Source of the DNA: JANXVY01 sp040080145
Lineage (GTDB): Bacteria; Pseudomonadota; Alphaproteobacteria; Rhizobiales; Hyphomicrobiaceae
Direction: 5' to 3'
NCBI GenBank assembly: GCA_040080145.1
Contig: JBEBJA010000175.1
Coordinates: forward strand, 1-28,462
Length of the DNA: 28,462 bases
A program made the position numbers and the translations under genes. The stretch's first letter is position 1, and each line of letters starts with the position of its first letter. The notes below the pieces were generated by a model. It was not told where the DNA came from. It worked only from the letters and a program-made list of their open reading frames with translations, and ran no database searches. Below, in pieces: positions 7,654-19,277 of the stretch.

Positions 7654-8766
7654 ATGGCCACCCATAAACTTCTTCTGCTGCCCGGCGACGGCATCGGCGT
7701 CGAAACCATGGCGGAAGTCGAGCGCATCATCGCGCTACTGAACAAGAAGGGCAAAGACAAGTTCGAAACCACGTCCGGCCTCGTCGGCGGCGCCGCTATC
7801 GACAAACACGGCGTGCCCATCACCGATGCGGACATGGATAAGGCCAGCAACGCCGACGCCGTGATTTTCGGCGCGGTCGGCGGCCCCAAGTGGGACGATG
7901 TGCCCTACGACATCCGTCCCGAAGCCGGCCTCCTGCGCCTGCGCAAGGACTTGGACCTGTTCGCCAACCTCCGCCCCGCGATCTGCTACCCGGCCCTCGC
8001 CGACGCCTCGTCGCTCAAGCGCGAAATCGTCGAAGGCCTCGACATCCTTATCCTGCGCGAACTGACGGGCGGAACGTACTTTGGCTCGCCCAAAGAAATG
8101 GTGACGCTCGAAAACGGCCAGAAGCGCGCCGTCGATACAACTGTTTACACGACCTACGAAATCGAGCGCATCGTCCGCATGGCCTTCGACCTCGCCCGCC
8201 TGCGCGGCAAGAAAGTCCACATGGCTGCCAAGTGGAACGTGATGCGCACCGGCGTCATCTGGCGCGACGTGACCGCCGCCGTCCACAAGTCCTACGCGCC
8301 CGACATCGAACTCCACAACATTTTAGCCGACAACTGCGCTATGCAGCTGATCCGCAACCCCAAACAGTTCGACGTCATCGTCACCGACAACCTGTTCGGC
8401 GACATCCTCTCTGACGAAGCCGCGATGATGACGGGTTCCCTCGGCATGCTGCCATCCGCCTCGCTCGGTGCCCCCGACGCCAAGACCGGCAAGCGCAAGT
8501 CACTGTACGAACCGGTCCACGGCTCCGCTCCCGACATCGCTGGCAAAGGCCTCGCCAACCCGATCGCCACCATCGCCAGCTTTGCGATGGCGCTGCGCTA
8601 TTCGCTCGGCCTGACAAAGCGCGCCGACGACGTCGATGCAGCCGTTGCCGCAACGCTCGCCAAGGGCCTGCGCACCGGCGACATCATGCAACCCAACATG
8701 ACCAAAGTCGGCACCACCCAAATGGGCCAAGCCATCGAAGCCGAGCTCGCCAAGCTTATCGCCTAA
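7654..8766 (+). CDS. leuB: 3-isopropylmalate dehydrogenase
   Basis: Catalyses the NAD-dependent oxidation and decarboxylation of 3-isopropylmalate in leucine synthesis. At 370 residues it has the normal length. The N-terminus LLLPGDGIGVETMAEVE and the isocitrate/isopropylmalate dehydrogenase signature NLFGDILSDEAAMMTGSLG (metal-ligand Asp and NAD-site residues) are clear. ELTGGTYFG carries substrate-loop residues characteristic of LeuB rather than isocitrate dehydrogenase, and VHGSAPDIAGKGLANP is the cofactor loop. leuC, leuD and leuA are not adjacent. The gene ends exactly at a repeat element: its TAA stop abuts the first terminal repeat at 8767. Confidence 0.98.
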   Translation: MATHKLLLLPGDGIGVETMAEVERIIALLNKKGKDKFETTSGLVGGAAIDKHGVPITDADMDKASNADAVIFGAVGGPKWDDVPYDIRPEAGLLRLRKDLDLFANLRPAICYPALADASSLKREIVEGLDILILRELTGGTYFGSPKEMVTLENGQKRAVDTTVYTTYEIERIVRMAFDLARLRGKKVHMAAKWNVMRTGVIWRDVTAAVHKSYAPDIELHNILADNCAMQLIRNPKQFDVIVTDNLFGDILSDEAAMMTGSLGMLPSASLGAPDAKTGKRKSLYEPVHGSAPDIAGKGLANPIATIASFAMALRYSLGLTKRADDVDAAVAATLAKGLRTGDIMQPNMTKVGTTQMGQAIEAELAKLIA

Positions 8767-8970
8767 TACCAACCCGCCTAAAACCAACCCGCATAAGTAC
8801 GGACTTGTGCGGGTTGATATCCGCGCGTGGGGTTGCCGCGCCGACGGGCGCGTCTTTGCAGATCGACGCGACGTCGATGCGAAGCATCGCGGGGCGATGA
8901 CGCGCAAAGTATAGAGAATGCCAGCCCGCAGGCTGTGAAACGAAGAGTCAAAACGGTCTGCGGGTTGGTA
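8767..8970. mobile_element. MITE-like repeat, copy B (terminal inverted repeats, no coding capacity)
   Basis: A 204-bp non-coding unit bounded by the perfect 11-bp inverted repeats TACCAACCCGC (8767-8777) and GCGGGTTGGTA (8960-8970). Inside is a hairpin with arms ACCAACCCGCA (8783-8793) and TGCGGGTTGAT (8808-8818) around a 14-base loop. Next come the shared core CCGCGCGTGGGGTTG and a block at 8873-8907 that matches 1133-1167 with two differences. No transposase lies inside or near it. The size, termini and dispersed relatives suggest a miniature inverted-repeat element, but I cannot define target-site duplications with certainty (a TA is possible). Confidence 0.65.
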
Positions 8971-9027
8971 TAAGCCGGCCTGTCGGTTCTGATGTCCCCC
9001 GGCAACGGTTTCGGGCTCGGCACTATA

Positions 9028-11307
<2,280 letters not shown>

Positions 11308-11525
11308 GGTCGATCATCCCTCTCAGCGATGCCGAAAACCAGCACGCGCGCGCTCTAAAGTTTGCCGGGCTTGTCAGGTCCGTGTCGAGACCGCTCTTCG
11401 GCCATCGTCTCGCAGTCGCGAAGGCGCGACATGCGTTAGCGCGGACGATGCACGGATATGGGCGCGCCAACAACCTGCGGATAACCGCAATCGGAGGTAT
11501 TTTGGAATTTGTATCCCGGTCTGGA

Positions 11526-11900
11526 TCAGCCCTTCAAGGCTTCCTGGGTATTCCGGATCGCGCGCTTGACGGCTGCGCCCACGATGCCGTCCTGGGGTTT
11601 GAAGGCGACGCCGAAGGCAGTCCCCGTGCGGTGGGTCAATTCGCAATCGATTGTGGCGTTCGAATTATGCAGGCGCAGGCCGAAACTGCGAGGCAATACG
11701 GCCTTGTCGATCAATTCGATCAAAGCTCCGCCATCGGATAGGTTGTGGATGATGCACGAGATGTGGGACCGGCCCAGCACCTCGATAGTGGCCCGCATCG
11801 CAACGGCGCGGCGGCCGTACTTTCGCTGATCGCTTGCATAATCCACGGCCGCCTCCACGCCCGGTAACGAATGGGAATGGTTCGACTTTAATTTTAACAA
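11526..11900 (-). CDS. Small PilZ-domain protein
   Basis: A 124-residue, essentially single-domain PilZ protein, a likely cyclic-di-GMP sensor. The two ligand motifs are visible: arginines in the QRKYGRRAVAM stretch (RxxxR type) and NLSDGGALIEL (the D/NxSxxG motif). The gene stands alone and no diguanylate cyclase is nearby. The start is uncertain: the first in-frame start is TTG at 11900 without a clear ribosome site, a GTG at 11858 would shorten it by 14 residues, and both keep the domain intact. The promoter area has an inverted repeat TGACA-N5-TGTCA near 11934-11948. Whether it controls motility, cellulose or something else cannot be told. Confidence 0.82.
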   Translation of the reverse strand: MLKLKSNHSHSLPGVEAAVDYASDQRKYGRRAVAMRATIEVLGRSHISCIIHNLSDGGALIELIDKAVLPRSFGLRLHNSNATIDCELTHRTGTAFGVAFKPQDGIVGAAVKRAIRNTQEALKG

Positions 11901-11962
11901 ATGAGAAGGACGTTCAAATCAACAAGCGAATTTGACACGACTTGTCACTATTCATCGTGAAA

Positions 11963-11988
11963 GCGGCGGCAACCATGGTTGCCGCCGC
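11963..11988 (-). terminator. 26-bp perfect palindrome after dnaJ
   Basis: GCGGCGGCAACCA is followed directly by its exact reverse complement TGGTTGCCGCCGC, 33 bp past the dnaJ stop on the minus strand. It can fold into a very stable hairpin and probably ends dnaJ transcription or protects its 3' end. Only a short TTT lies downstream on the minus strand. Confidence 0.6.
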
Positions 11989-12020
11989 GCGCTGTCATTC
12001 AGGAACTGGTTTAGTGAGGC

Positions 12021-13172
12021 CTAGACCCCCTTGCCGTCGAAGAAGTCTTTGACGCGGGCGAAGAAACCGGCGCTTTCGGGGCTGGTTTCCTTGTGGCTTT
12101 CGCGTTCGAATTCTTCGAGCAGTTCGCGCTGGCGGCGGGTGAGGTTTTTGGGCGTTTCGACCTCGACCTGGATGTACATGTCGCCCGAAACTTTCGAGCG
12201 CAGGACCGGCATGCCTTTGCCCTTAATGCGGAACTGCTTGCCGGTCTCGGAACCTTCTGGAACCTTCACGCGGGTGGCGGAACCGTCGACGGTTGGCACT
12301 TCGATCTGCCCGCCCAGCGATGCCGTCGTCATCGAGATCGGCACCTTGCAGAAGATGTCGGCCCCGTCGCGCTGGAAGAACTCGTGCGGTTTCAAGGACA
12401 GGAAGATATAAAGGTCGCCCGAGGGGCCGCCGCGCATGCCGGCTTCGCCTTCACCGGCCAAGCGGATGCGGGTGCCGTCTTCAACGCCCGATGGAATATC
12501 GACCGAGAGCGTACGTTCTTTCATGACGCGGCCAGCGCCCTGACAGCTGCTGCACGGGTCGTCGATCATTTCGCCGCGTCCCTGGCACGCGGGGCAGGTG
12601 CGTTCGATAGTGAAGAAGCCTTGCGTCGCGCGGACTTTGCCCATGCCGCCGCAGGTTGCGCAGGTCTTGGGTTTGGTGCCGGACTTCGCCCCGGTGCCGG
12701 TGCAGGTTTCGCAAACGACGCTGGTGGGGACGCGGATTTGCGCCTTTTTGCCAGCGTGCGCTTCGGGGAGCGTGATTTCGAGGTTGTAGCGCAAGTCCGC
12801 GCCGCGCTCTTTCCCGCTACGGCCGCGCTGACCTTGACGGCCACCCATGAACTCTCCGAACAGATCGTCGAAGATGTTGGCCATGTTGTTTGAGAAGTCG
12901 GGGCCGAAGCCGCCGGGGCCACCGGGGCCGCGCCCGCCCATGCTGCCGTCGAAGGCCGCATGACCGAAGCGGTCGTAAGCGGCGCGCTTCTGGGGATCTT
13001 TGAGAACTTCGTAGGCTTCGTTCAATTCCTTGAAACGCTGTTCGGCATTCTTGTCGCCGGGGGCAACGTCGGGATGGCAATCTTTTGCGGTGCGACGGAA
13101 CGCCGATTTCAGGTCCTGTTCTGTGGCACCCGATTTTACCCCGAGAATTTCGTAGTAGTCGCGCTTCGCCAT
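12021..13172 (-). CDS. dnaJ: Chaperone protein DnaJ (Hsp40, type I)
   Basis: Co-chaperone that delivers unfolded protein to DnaK and stimulates its ATPase. The 383 residues show all type I parts in order: J domain (KRDYYEILGV, with the HPD triad in DCHPDVAPGD), a Gly/Phe-rich linker (GGRGPGGPGGFGPDF), and four zinc-finger repeats CETCTGTGA, CATCGGMGK, CPACQGRGE and CSSCQGAGR. The C-terminal substrate domains end at DFFDGKGV. It follows dnaK on the same strand, but a strong terminator separates them, so dnaJ probably has its own promoter or is expressed at a lower level by read-through. Its ribosome site is weak. Confidence 0.99.
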   Translation of the reverse strand: MAKRDYYEILGVKSGATEQDLKSAFRRTAKDCHPDVAPGDKNAEQRFKELNEAYEVLKDPQKRAAYDRFGHAAFDGSMGGRGPGGPGGFGPDFSNNMANIFDDLFGEFMGGRQGQRGRSGKERGADLRYNLEITLPEAHAGKKAQIRVPTSVVCETCTGTGAKSGTKPKTCATCGGMGKVRATQGFFTIERTCPACQGRGEMIDDPCSSCQGAGRVMKERTLSVDIPSGVEDGTRIRLAGEGEAGMRGGPSGDLYIFLSLKPHEFFQRDGADIFCKVPISMTTASLGGQIEVPTVDGSATRVKVPEGSETGKQFRIKGKGMPVLRSKVSGDMYIQVEVETPKNLTRRQRELLEEFERESHKETSPESAGFFARVKDFFDGKGV

Positions 13173-13286
13173 AGGGTGAGCCTAACTTGAGCTTGTTCTC
13201 ATTGATTCAAAATTAGTAAGAGCGCGGCAAATTTTCGAGCGCTGAGAACTGGAACTTCATTGCCGCCAACGTGTGCGTCCGGCACA

Positions 13287-13319
13287 AAAAAGCGAGGCCG
13301 CAGGGTGAACTGCGGCCTC
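13287..13319 (-). terminator. Rho-independent terminator of dnaK
   Basis: Arms GAGGCCGCAG (13294-13303) and CTGCGGCCTC (13310-13319) pair perfectly over 10 bp with a 6-base loop. Read on the minus strand, the hairpin is followed by GC and a run of six T. It starts 14 bp after the dnaK stop codon. Confidence 0.92.
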
Positions 13320-13332
13320 ACGATTTCGATCA

Positions 13333-15264
<1,932 letters not shown>

Positions 15265-15376
15265 AATCTTTCTTCCTTCATGTTTGGCAGACCGCTCAAG
15301 ACCCGCAAATCGCGGCATCTCCGAGCCAGTATTCTTACACCTTGGCAAAGCCGCGGCTTAAGTGGTTCGACTGTGT

Positions 15377-15481
15377 AACGGTCCCCTAATGCGGTAACGA
15401 ACAGCTATCGCTATATAGGAGCGTGGATTTAGCGCCGCAACGGGCCTAGATCAGGGATTTACACGCTTTGAGGGGACCGTT
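15377..15481. promoter_or_regulatory. 11-bp inverted repeat pair and possible RpoH-type promoter between dnaK and alkB
   Basis: AACGGTCCCCT (15377-15387) and AGGGGACCGTT (15471-15481) are exact reverse complements separated by 83 bp. The right copy supplies the purine-rich ribosome site of alkB, whose GTG start is the next base. Inside the interval the minus strand reads CCTATATAG at 15419-15411, resembling the -10 element of alphaproteobacterial RpoH promoters (CYTATNT), with GTTG about 18 bases upstream in place of CTTG. No CIRCE element (TTAGCACTC/GAGTGCTAA) is present. The promoter call is tentative. Confidence 0.4.
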
Positions 15482-16141
15482 GTGTCGCAGGTATTACGGG
15501 CGCGCCGCCCGGCAGCAAGCCCGGATCGCGCGGGAGTGGTCTACCATCGCCAGCGTTTAAGTAAAGATGCACAAATAGCGCTCGCCAGCGACGTTTGCGC
15601 CGTGGTGGCGGCTAGCCCGCTGTTTCAGCCCGTCATGCCACGGACCGGAAAGCCGTTTTCTGTCGCGATGACCAATTGCGGGCCGCTTGGATGGGTGTCT
15701 GATAAGGCGGGATATCGTTACCAGCCATTGCATCCGGCCACCGGCAAACCCTGGACGGCCATTCCGCCGGCTCTGCTGTCGCTGTGGCGGGAGGTGGCTG
15801 GGTACCATGCCGATCCGGAGGCGTGTCTTATCAACATGTATTCGGCGGATGCCAAGATGGGGAGCCATCAGGACCGTGACGAAAGCGACTTTGATGCGCC
15901 CGTGGTGTCGATCTCACTCGGGGACACAGCGACGTTTCATGTCGGTGGGCTCAAACGGACCGATCCGAAGGTGCGGTATCTGCTCGAGTCAGGGGATGTA
16001 TTCGTACTCGGCGGGCCATCGCGGCTGGCGTTTCATGGGATCGACAGGATTCTTGCCGGGACGTCGCCGCTTGATTTGTCAGGGTTCGCGCCGGGTTGCA
16101 GGCGTATCAATCTGACCCTGCGCCGGGTGACGAAGGGTTAA
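15482..16141 (+). CDS. alkB: Alpha-ketoglutarate-dependent dioxygenase AlkB (DNA/RNA dealkylation)
   Basis: Fe(II)/2-oxoglutarate oxygenase that repairs methylated bases such as 1-methyladenine and 3-methylcytosine by direct demethylation. At 219 residues it is close to E. coli AlkB (216). The iron ligands are in the H-x-D motif SHQDRDE (His129, Asp131) and in AFHGIDR (His185). The 2-oxoglutarate-binding arginines lie in CRRINLTLRR. The substrate-lid region has PLGWVSDKAGYRY. The start is GTG at 15482, with GAGGGGA five bases ahead. There is no ada gene beside it. Its coding strand is richer in G-ended codons than ppa, leuB or asd. Confidence 0.96.
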   Translation: MSQVLRARRPAASPDRAGVVYHRQRLSKDAQIALASDVCAVVAASPLFQPVMPRTGKPFSVAMTNCGPLGWVSDKAGYRYQPLHPATGKPWTAIPPALLSLWREVAGYHADPEACLINMYSADAKMGSHQDRDESDFDAPVVSISLGDTATFHVGGLKRTDPKVRYLLESGDVFVLGGPSRLAFHGIDRILAGTSPLDLSGFAPGCRRINLTLRRVTKG

Positions 16142-16156
16142 AGTTCGCATCGCTGG

Positions 16157-16200
16157 GCCGCCCTCACGCTCTCCCCAGAACCGACGAGGGGAGGGATAGG
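16157..16200. repeat. REP-like palindrome, degenerate copy R1
   Basis: This follows the pattern GCCGCCCTCAC...CTCTCCCC...GGGGAGGG shared with 18001-18056 and 27184-27255. The stem CTCTCCCC/GGGGAGGG has 8 bp with one wobble and an 11-base loop. It lies between alkB and the FMN reductase, 16 bp after the alkB stop, and is more diverged than the other copies. Confidence 0.6.
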
Positions 16201-16263
16201 ATCTATCGCGCGGGGGCGGCATTGGTTATGAACGATGCAAACCCCGTGACCATGGAACAGCGC

Positions 16264-16848
16264 ATGTCAGATCCTCGCCTGCTTTTCATATCAGGTTCCG
16301 CGCGGACGGATTCCTTCAACAAGCGGTTGGCCAAGCTGGGCGCGATGATCGCGGAAGCAAACGGCATTAAATCGACGTTTGCCGATCTCGCCGATTATCC
16401 GATGCCGGTCTATGACGGCGACCTGGAAGCAGCGGAGGGCGTGCCGGTCAACGCACGCAAGCTGCTGGCTTTGATGCAGGTGCATAGCGGCGTGTTCATC
16501 GCGAGCCCGGAATACAACGCTTCGATCTCGGCGCTGCTTAAGAACGCGCTCGATTGGGTGAGCCGGGTTAGCGAGGACGGCGGGGCCGGGAAGGCTGTTT
16601 ACACGACGCGAGTGTTTGCGCTCGGCGCGGCGTCTCCTGGTGGTACTGGCGGGATGCGCGGGCTTGTCGCGGTACGGAACGTGCTCGAAATGGGGCTTGG
16701 CGCGCTGGTGCTACCCGATCAGGTCTTGGTCGCGCGGGCCGCGACTGCGTTCGACGATCACGGTCACCTGGCCGACAAGGAAGGCCAGGAGCGGTTCAAG
16801 ACAGTCATCCAGAAGCTCGCGCGGGCGGCGCATCTGCTTCATGGATAA
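16264..16848 (+). CDS. NADPH-dependent FMN reductase (flavodoxin-fold)
   Basis: A 194-residue flavodoxin-like oxidoreductase of the NADPH-dependent FMN reductase / azoreductase group. The phosphate-binding loop is FISGSARTDSFNKRL near the N-terminus, and the flavin-contact segment is SPEYNASISALLKNALDWVS, both diagnostic. A glycine-rich GAASPGGTGGMRG loop follows. The frame is open from 16096, but the extra 56 residues would be encoded by the end of alkB and the REP element. ATG 16264 has GGAAC upstream and immediately precedes the first β-strand. The physiological substrate (quinone, FMN, chromate or azo dye) is unknown. It ends 17 bp before pyrF and is likely cotranscribed with it. Confidence 0.9.
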   Translation: MSDPRLLFISGSARTDSFNKRLAKLGAMIAEANGIKSTFADLADYPMPVYDGDLEAAEGVPVNARKLLALMQVHSGVFIASPEYNASISALLKNALDWVSRVSEDGGAGKAVYTTRVFALGAASPGGTGGMRGLVAVRNVLEMGLGALVLPDQVLVARAATAFDDHGHLADKEGQERFKTVIQKLARAAHLLHG

Positions 16849-16864
16849 GAGCGCGGGACGCGAC

Positions 16865-17560
16865 ATGGGTAACGTGGCTAACACAGACAAGCTCATCGTC
16901 GCGCTGGATTTTCCGGCGGCCGCGGAGGCGCGGGCGCTGGTCACGAGGCTTGGTGATGCGGTGTCCTTCTACAAGGTTGGCCACGAGCTGCTGTTTGCTG
17001 GCGGGCTTGAACTGGCTCGGGCGCTCAAGGGCGAGGGCAAGCGCGTGTTTCTCGACATGAAGCTGCTCGACATCGGCAACACGATGGAGCGATCTGTTGC
17101 GAATGCCGCCTCTATGGGGGTCGATTTTCTGACGATCCACGGCCACGACACGAAAACGATCCGCGCGGCGGTGACGGGACGCGCAGACAGCCCGCTCAAG
17201 ATTTTGGCGGTGACTGTGCTGACGAATTTGTCCGCCGAGGACGTGGCGGAGCAGGGCAACGCGATGACGCCCGCGCAGCTGGTGTTGCATCGGGCTTTGT
17301 TGACGTATGCCGCCGGTTGCGATGGAGTTATTGCGTCGGGCCAGGAAGCGGCGGCGATCCGTGCCAAGACCGGGCCGGGCTTCCTGATCGTGACGCCGGG
17401 AATACGGCCTGCGGGAGAGGCGAGCGGCGACCAGACGCGGGTCATGACGCCGGAGGCGGCGTTAGCTGCCGGTGCAAACCACATTGTTGTGGGTCGGCCG
17501 GTCACGCAGGCCGCCGACCCGCGTGCGGCAGCGCTTGGCATTCTTTCGGCGCTTTCTTAA
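16865..17560 (+). CDS. pyrF: Orotidine-5'-phosphate decarboxylase
   Basis: Converts orotidine monophosphate to UMP, the last step of pyrimidine synthesis, without a cofactor. The 231-residue TIM barrel starts LIVALDFPAAAEA and carries the catalytic motif FLDMKLLDIGNTM (Asp64, Lys66, Asp69), the equivalent of the classic DxKxxDI. The C-terminal phosphate-binding part is IVTPGIRPAG and HIVVGRPVTQA. An earlier ATG at 16841 overlaps the reductase gene and would add eight residues; either is possible, and I chose 16865 because a GGGAC ribosome site precedes it. Confidence 0.96.
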   Translation: MGNVANTDKLIVALDFPAAAEARALVTRLGDAVSFYKVGHELLFAGGLELARALKGEGKRVFLDMKLLDIGNTMERSVANAASMGVDFLTIHGHDTKTIRAAVTGRADSPLKILAVTVLTNLSAEDVAEQGNAMTPAQLVLHRALLTYAAGCDGVIASGQEAAAIRAKTGPGFLIVTPGIRPAGEASGDQTRVMTPEAALAAGANHIVVGRPVTQAADPRAAALGILSALS

Positions 17561-17643
17561 ACGAGATCGCAACGAGCCGTTGGGTCGCGTGCAAGAGCTT
17601 GACCCAACCTATGAAAATGAGTTTCCAACCAACGAGATCCACG

Positions 17644-17931
17644 ATGGCTAAAGGTTATCTGATTGCGCATGCGACCGTGACGAACCCGGAGAACTGGGCG
17701 AAGTATTCGGCGGCAACCAAGGTGGCGCTCGATAAGTTCGGCGGCAAGCCGCTGGTGCGCGGCGGGCAGTGCACGATCATCGAGGGCAATGGCGTGCAGC
17801 GGAATGTGGTGCTGGAATTCCCCAGCTACGAGGCGGCGCTCGGGTACATCAACTCGCCCGAATATGCCGAGGCAAAGCAGAACCGCGCCGGTGCCGGAAC
17901 GATGGATCTGACGATCGTCGAGGGGGTGTAG
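17644..17931 (+). CDS. DUF1330 family protein
   Basis: A 95-residue protein with the DUF1330 pattern: KGYLIAHATVTNPENWAKYS at the start, GGKPLVRGG in the middle, and VVLEFPSYEAALGYINSPEYAEAKQNR near the end. This is a dimeric α/β-barrel fold of the Dabb-like kind, with no established biochemical role. The frame runs upstream through pyrF, but that part is an out-of-frame shadow of pyrF; ATG 17644 begins the domain. It follows pyrF by 83 bp on the same strand. Confidence 0.9.
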   Translation: MAKGYLIAHATVTNPENWAKYSAATKVALDKFGGKPLVRGGQCTIIEGNGVQRNVVLEFPSYEAALGYINSPEYAEAKQNRAGAGTMDLTIVEGV

Positions 17932-18000
17932 GTTGGGTTAGCTGCCCTCTTGCAGCGTAACCAACAGGATCGACTGCTGCCGCCCCTCGCGCCTTTTGCT

Positions 18001-18056
18001 GTTGCCGCCCCTCACCCTAACCCTCTCCCCGTTGCGAAGAGCAACGGGGAGAGGGG
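18001..18056. repeat. REP-like palindrome, copy R2
   Basis: A 15-bp perfect stem, CCCTCTCCCCGTTGC (18021-18035) and GCAACGGGGAGAGGG (18041-18055), with the 5-base loop GAAGA, preceded by the conserved head GTTGCCGCCCCTCAC. It sits 70 bp after the DUF1330 gene and 23 bp before trmD. The head occurs in reverse complement, base for base, at 27241-27255. Confidence 0.88.
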
Positions 18057-18078
18057 ATAGATTGGCTAGATACTTACG

Positions 18079-18795
18079 ATGGCCCACATACCTCAGAGCG
18101 ACGGACGACCGCCTTGGAAGCTGACGGTGCTGACGCTGTTTCCGGAGATGTTTCCAGGGCCGCTGGCCACGTCGCTGACGGGCCAGGCGTTGACGGCTGG
18201 GCTGTGGTCGGTGGATGCGATCAATATCCGGGACTTCGGCTTGGGCAAGCATCGCGCGGTGGACGATACGCCGGCCGGAGGCGGGGCCGGAATGGTGCTG
18301 CGCGCCGACGTCGTGGCGGCGGCGGTCGATGCGGCAAGGGCTCATGCCCCTGGATGCCCGTTGGTTTACATGTCGCCGCGCGGGGAGCCGTTTACGCAGG
18401 CGCTCGCGCGTGAGTTTGCGCGCGGGCCGGGGATGACGGTCCTCGCCGGGCGGTTCGAGGGCGTCGACGAGCGGGTCATCACTGGTCGCGGTTTGCGGGA
18501 AATTTCGATCGGTGATTACGTGCTGTCGGGTGGCGAGGTGGCAGCGATGGTCGTGGCGGATGCTTGCCTGCGGCTCATTCCAGGAGTGCTCGGGGCGCAT
18601 GACTCGCTCAGCGAGGAGAGCTTCGAAGGCGGGCTGCTGGAGTATCCGCAATACACCAAGCCGCGCGAATTCGAGGGGATGGCGACGCCAGATATTCTAA
18701 TGAGCGGCGATCATAAGAAAATTGCGGCTTGGCGACGGGCCCAGGCGGAGAAAATCACGGCGGAGCGGCGACCGGATTTGATGCGAAAGCGGTAG
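18079..18795 (+). CDS. trmD: tRNA (guanine-N1)-methyltransferase
   Basis: Methylates G37 of tRNAs to m1G, which prevents frameshifting; it is a SPOUT-fold dimer using S-adenosylmethionine in a deep trefoil knot. The 238-residue protein has LTVLTLFPEMFPGPL at the N-terminus, the loop DDTPAGGGAGMVLRADV, and the knot segment GRFEGVDERV followed by EISIGDYVLSGGEVAAMV. The C-terminal domain is normal. In most bacteria the gene lies in rpsP-rimM-trmD-rplS, and none of those partners is adjacent here. Instead it follows a DUF1330 gene and a REP element. Codons end in G more often than in neighbours such as asd. Confidence 0.97.
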   Translation: MAHIPQSDGRPPWKLTVLTLFPEMFPGPLATSLTGQALTAGLWSVDAINIRDFGLGKHRAVDDTPAGGGAGMVLRADVVAAAVDAARAHAPGCPLVYMSPRGEPFTQALAREFARGPGMTVLAGRFEGVDERVITGRGLREISIGDYVLSGGEVAAMVVADACLRLIPGVLGAHDSLSEESFEGGLLEYPQYTKPREFEGMATPDILMSGDHKKIAAWRRAQAEKITAERRPDLMRKR

Positions 18796-18837
18796 AGTGT
18801 TTCCGAAACAGTTGTGAGCGGTTACCCCTGAAAGAAG

Positions 18838-19266
18838 CTAAACGCTCGGCTTGTCCGAGCAGGTCGCATCCCGGTCTGAGACCGCCGCCCGCGCAGTCCA
18901 CGCCGGCCGTCCGAGATCTCGCTCCGCCGCTTGCATCTCGGTCCGCGTGACGAAATAGAACTCGTAGCAATTGTCGCTGACTTGCCGGACCTGATAACAG
19001 CCGCCCGTTGGATCGCTATGATAGATCGTGCAGAAGCTGCCCGCTTGTAGCGACCAGTGCCCGCGATACTCGACCCCTTTCTCCCGGTACTCAATGGAGC
19101 CGTCAGCAAGATATACTTCCGTGAACGGCTTGCCGCTTGCGTAGTGCCCCTGGATCGACTTGCCAGCAAATGCCGCGCGCATTGCGCTATCATCCATCCA
19201 CGGCTCAAGCGCCGTGGCTGGCTGGGCCGTGAAAACAAAAGCAGCGAGTGCAACGGTCCGGTTCAT
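18838..19266 (-). CDS. Small secreted protein, DUF995-like
   Basis: A 142-residue protein with a likely signal peptide (MNRTVALAAFVFTAQPATA). The mature part begins with a segment that reads like DUF995/lipocalin-like exported proteins: AGKSIQGHYASGKPFTEVYL, then an aspartate-glycine turn (LADGSIEYRE), GHWSLQAGSFCTIYH and a late Cys pair. The family has no firm function. ATG 19266 has GGAA ahead; the longer open frame to 19551 lacks signal-peptide character and is unlikely. It is convergent with trmD, only 42 bp away. Four Cys residues may form disulphides in the periplasm. The family assignment is by eye only. Confidence 0.75.
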   Translation of the reverse strand: MNRTVALAAFVFTAQPATALEPWMDDSAMRAAFAGKSIQGHYASGKPFTEVYLADGSIEYREKGVEYRGHWSLQAGSFCTIYHSDPTGGCYQVRQVSDNCYEFYFVTRTEMQAAERDLGRPAWTARAAVSDRDATCSDKPSV

Positions 19267-19277
19267 GGCAGTTCCAT

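Noticed and set aside
13195..13249. GTTCTCA/TGAGAAC inverted repeat in the dnaJ upstream region
   Set aside because: Only 7 bp with a 41-bp spacer; this could easily be chance.
15265..15481. CIRCE element for HrcA control of dnaK
   Set aside because: I looked for TTAGCACTC-N9-GAGTGCTAA and found no match in the gap.
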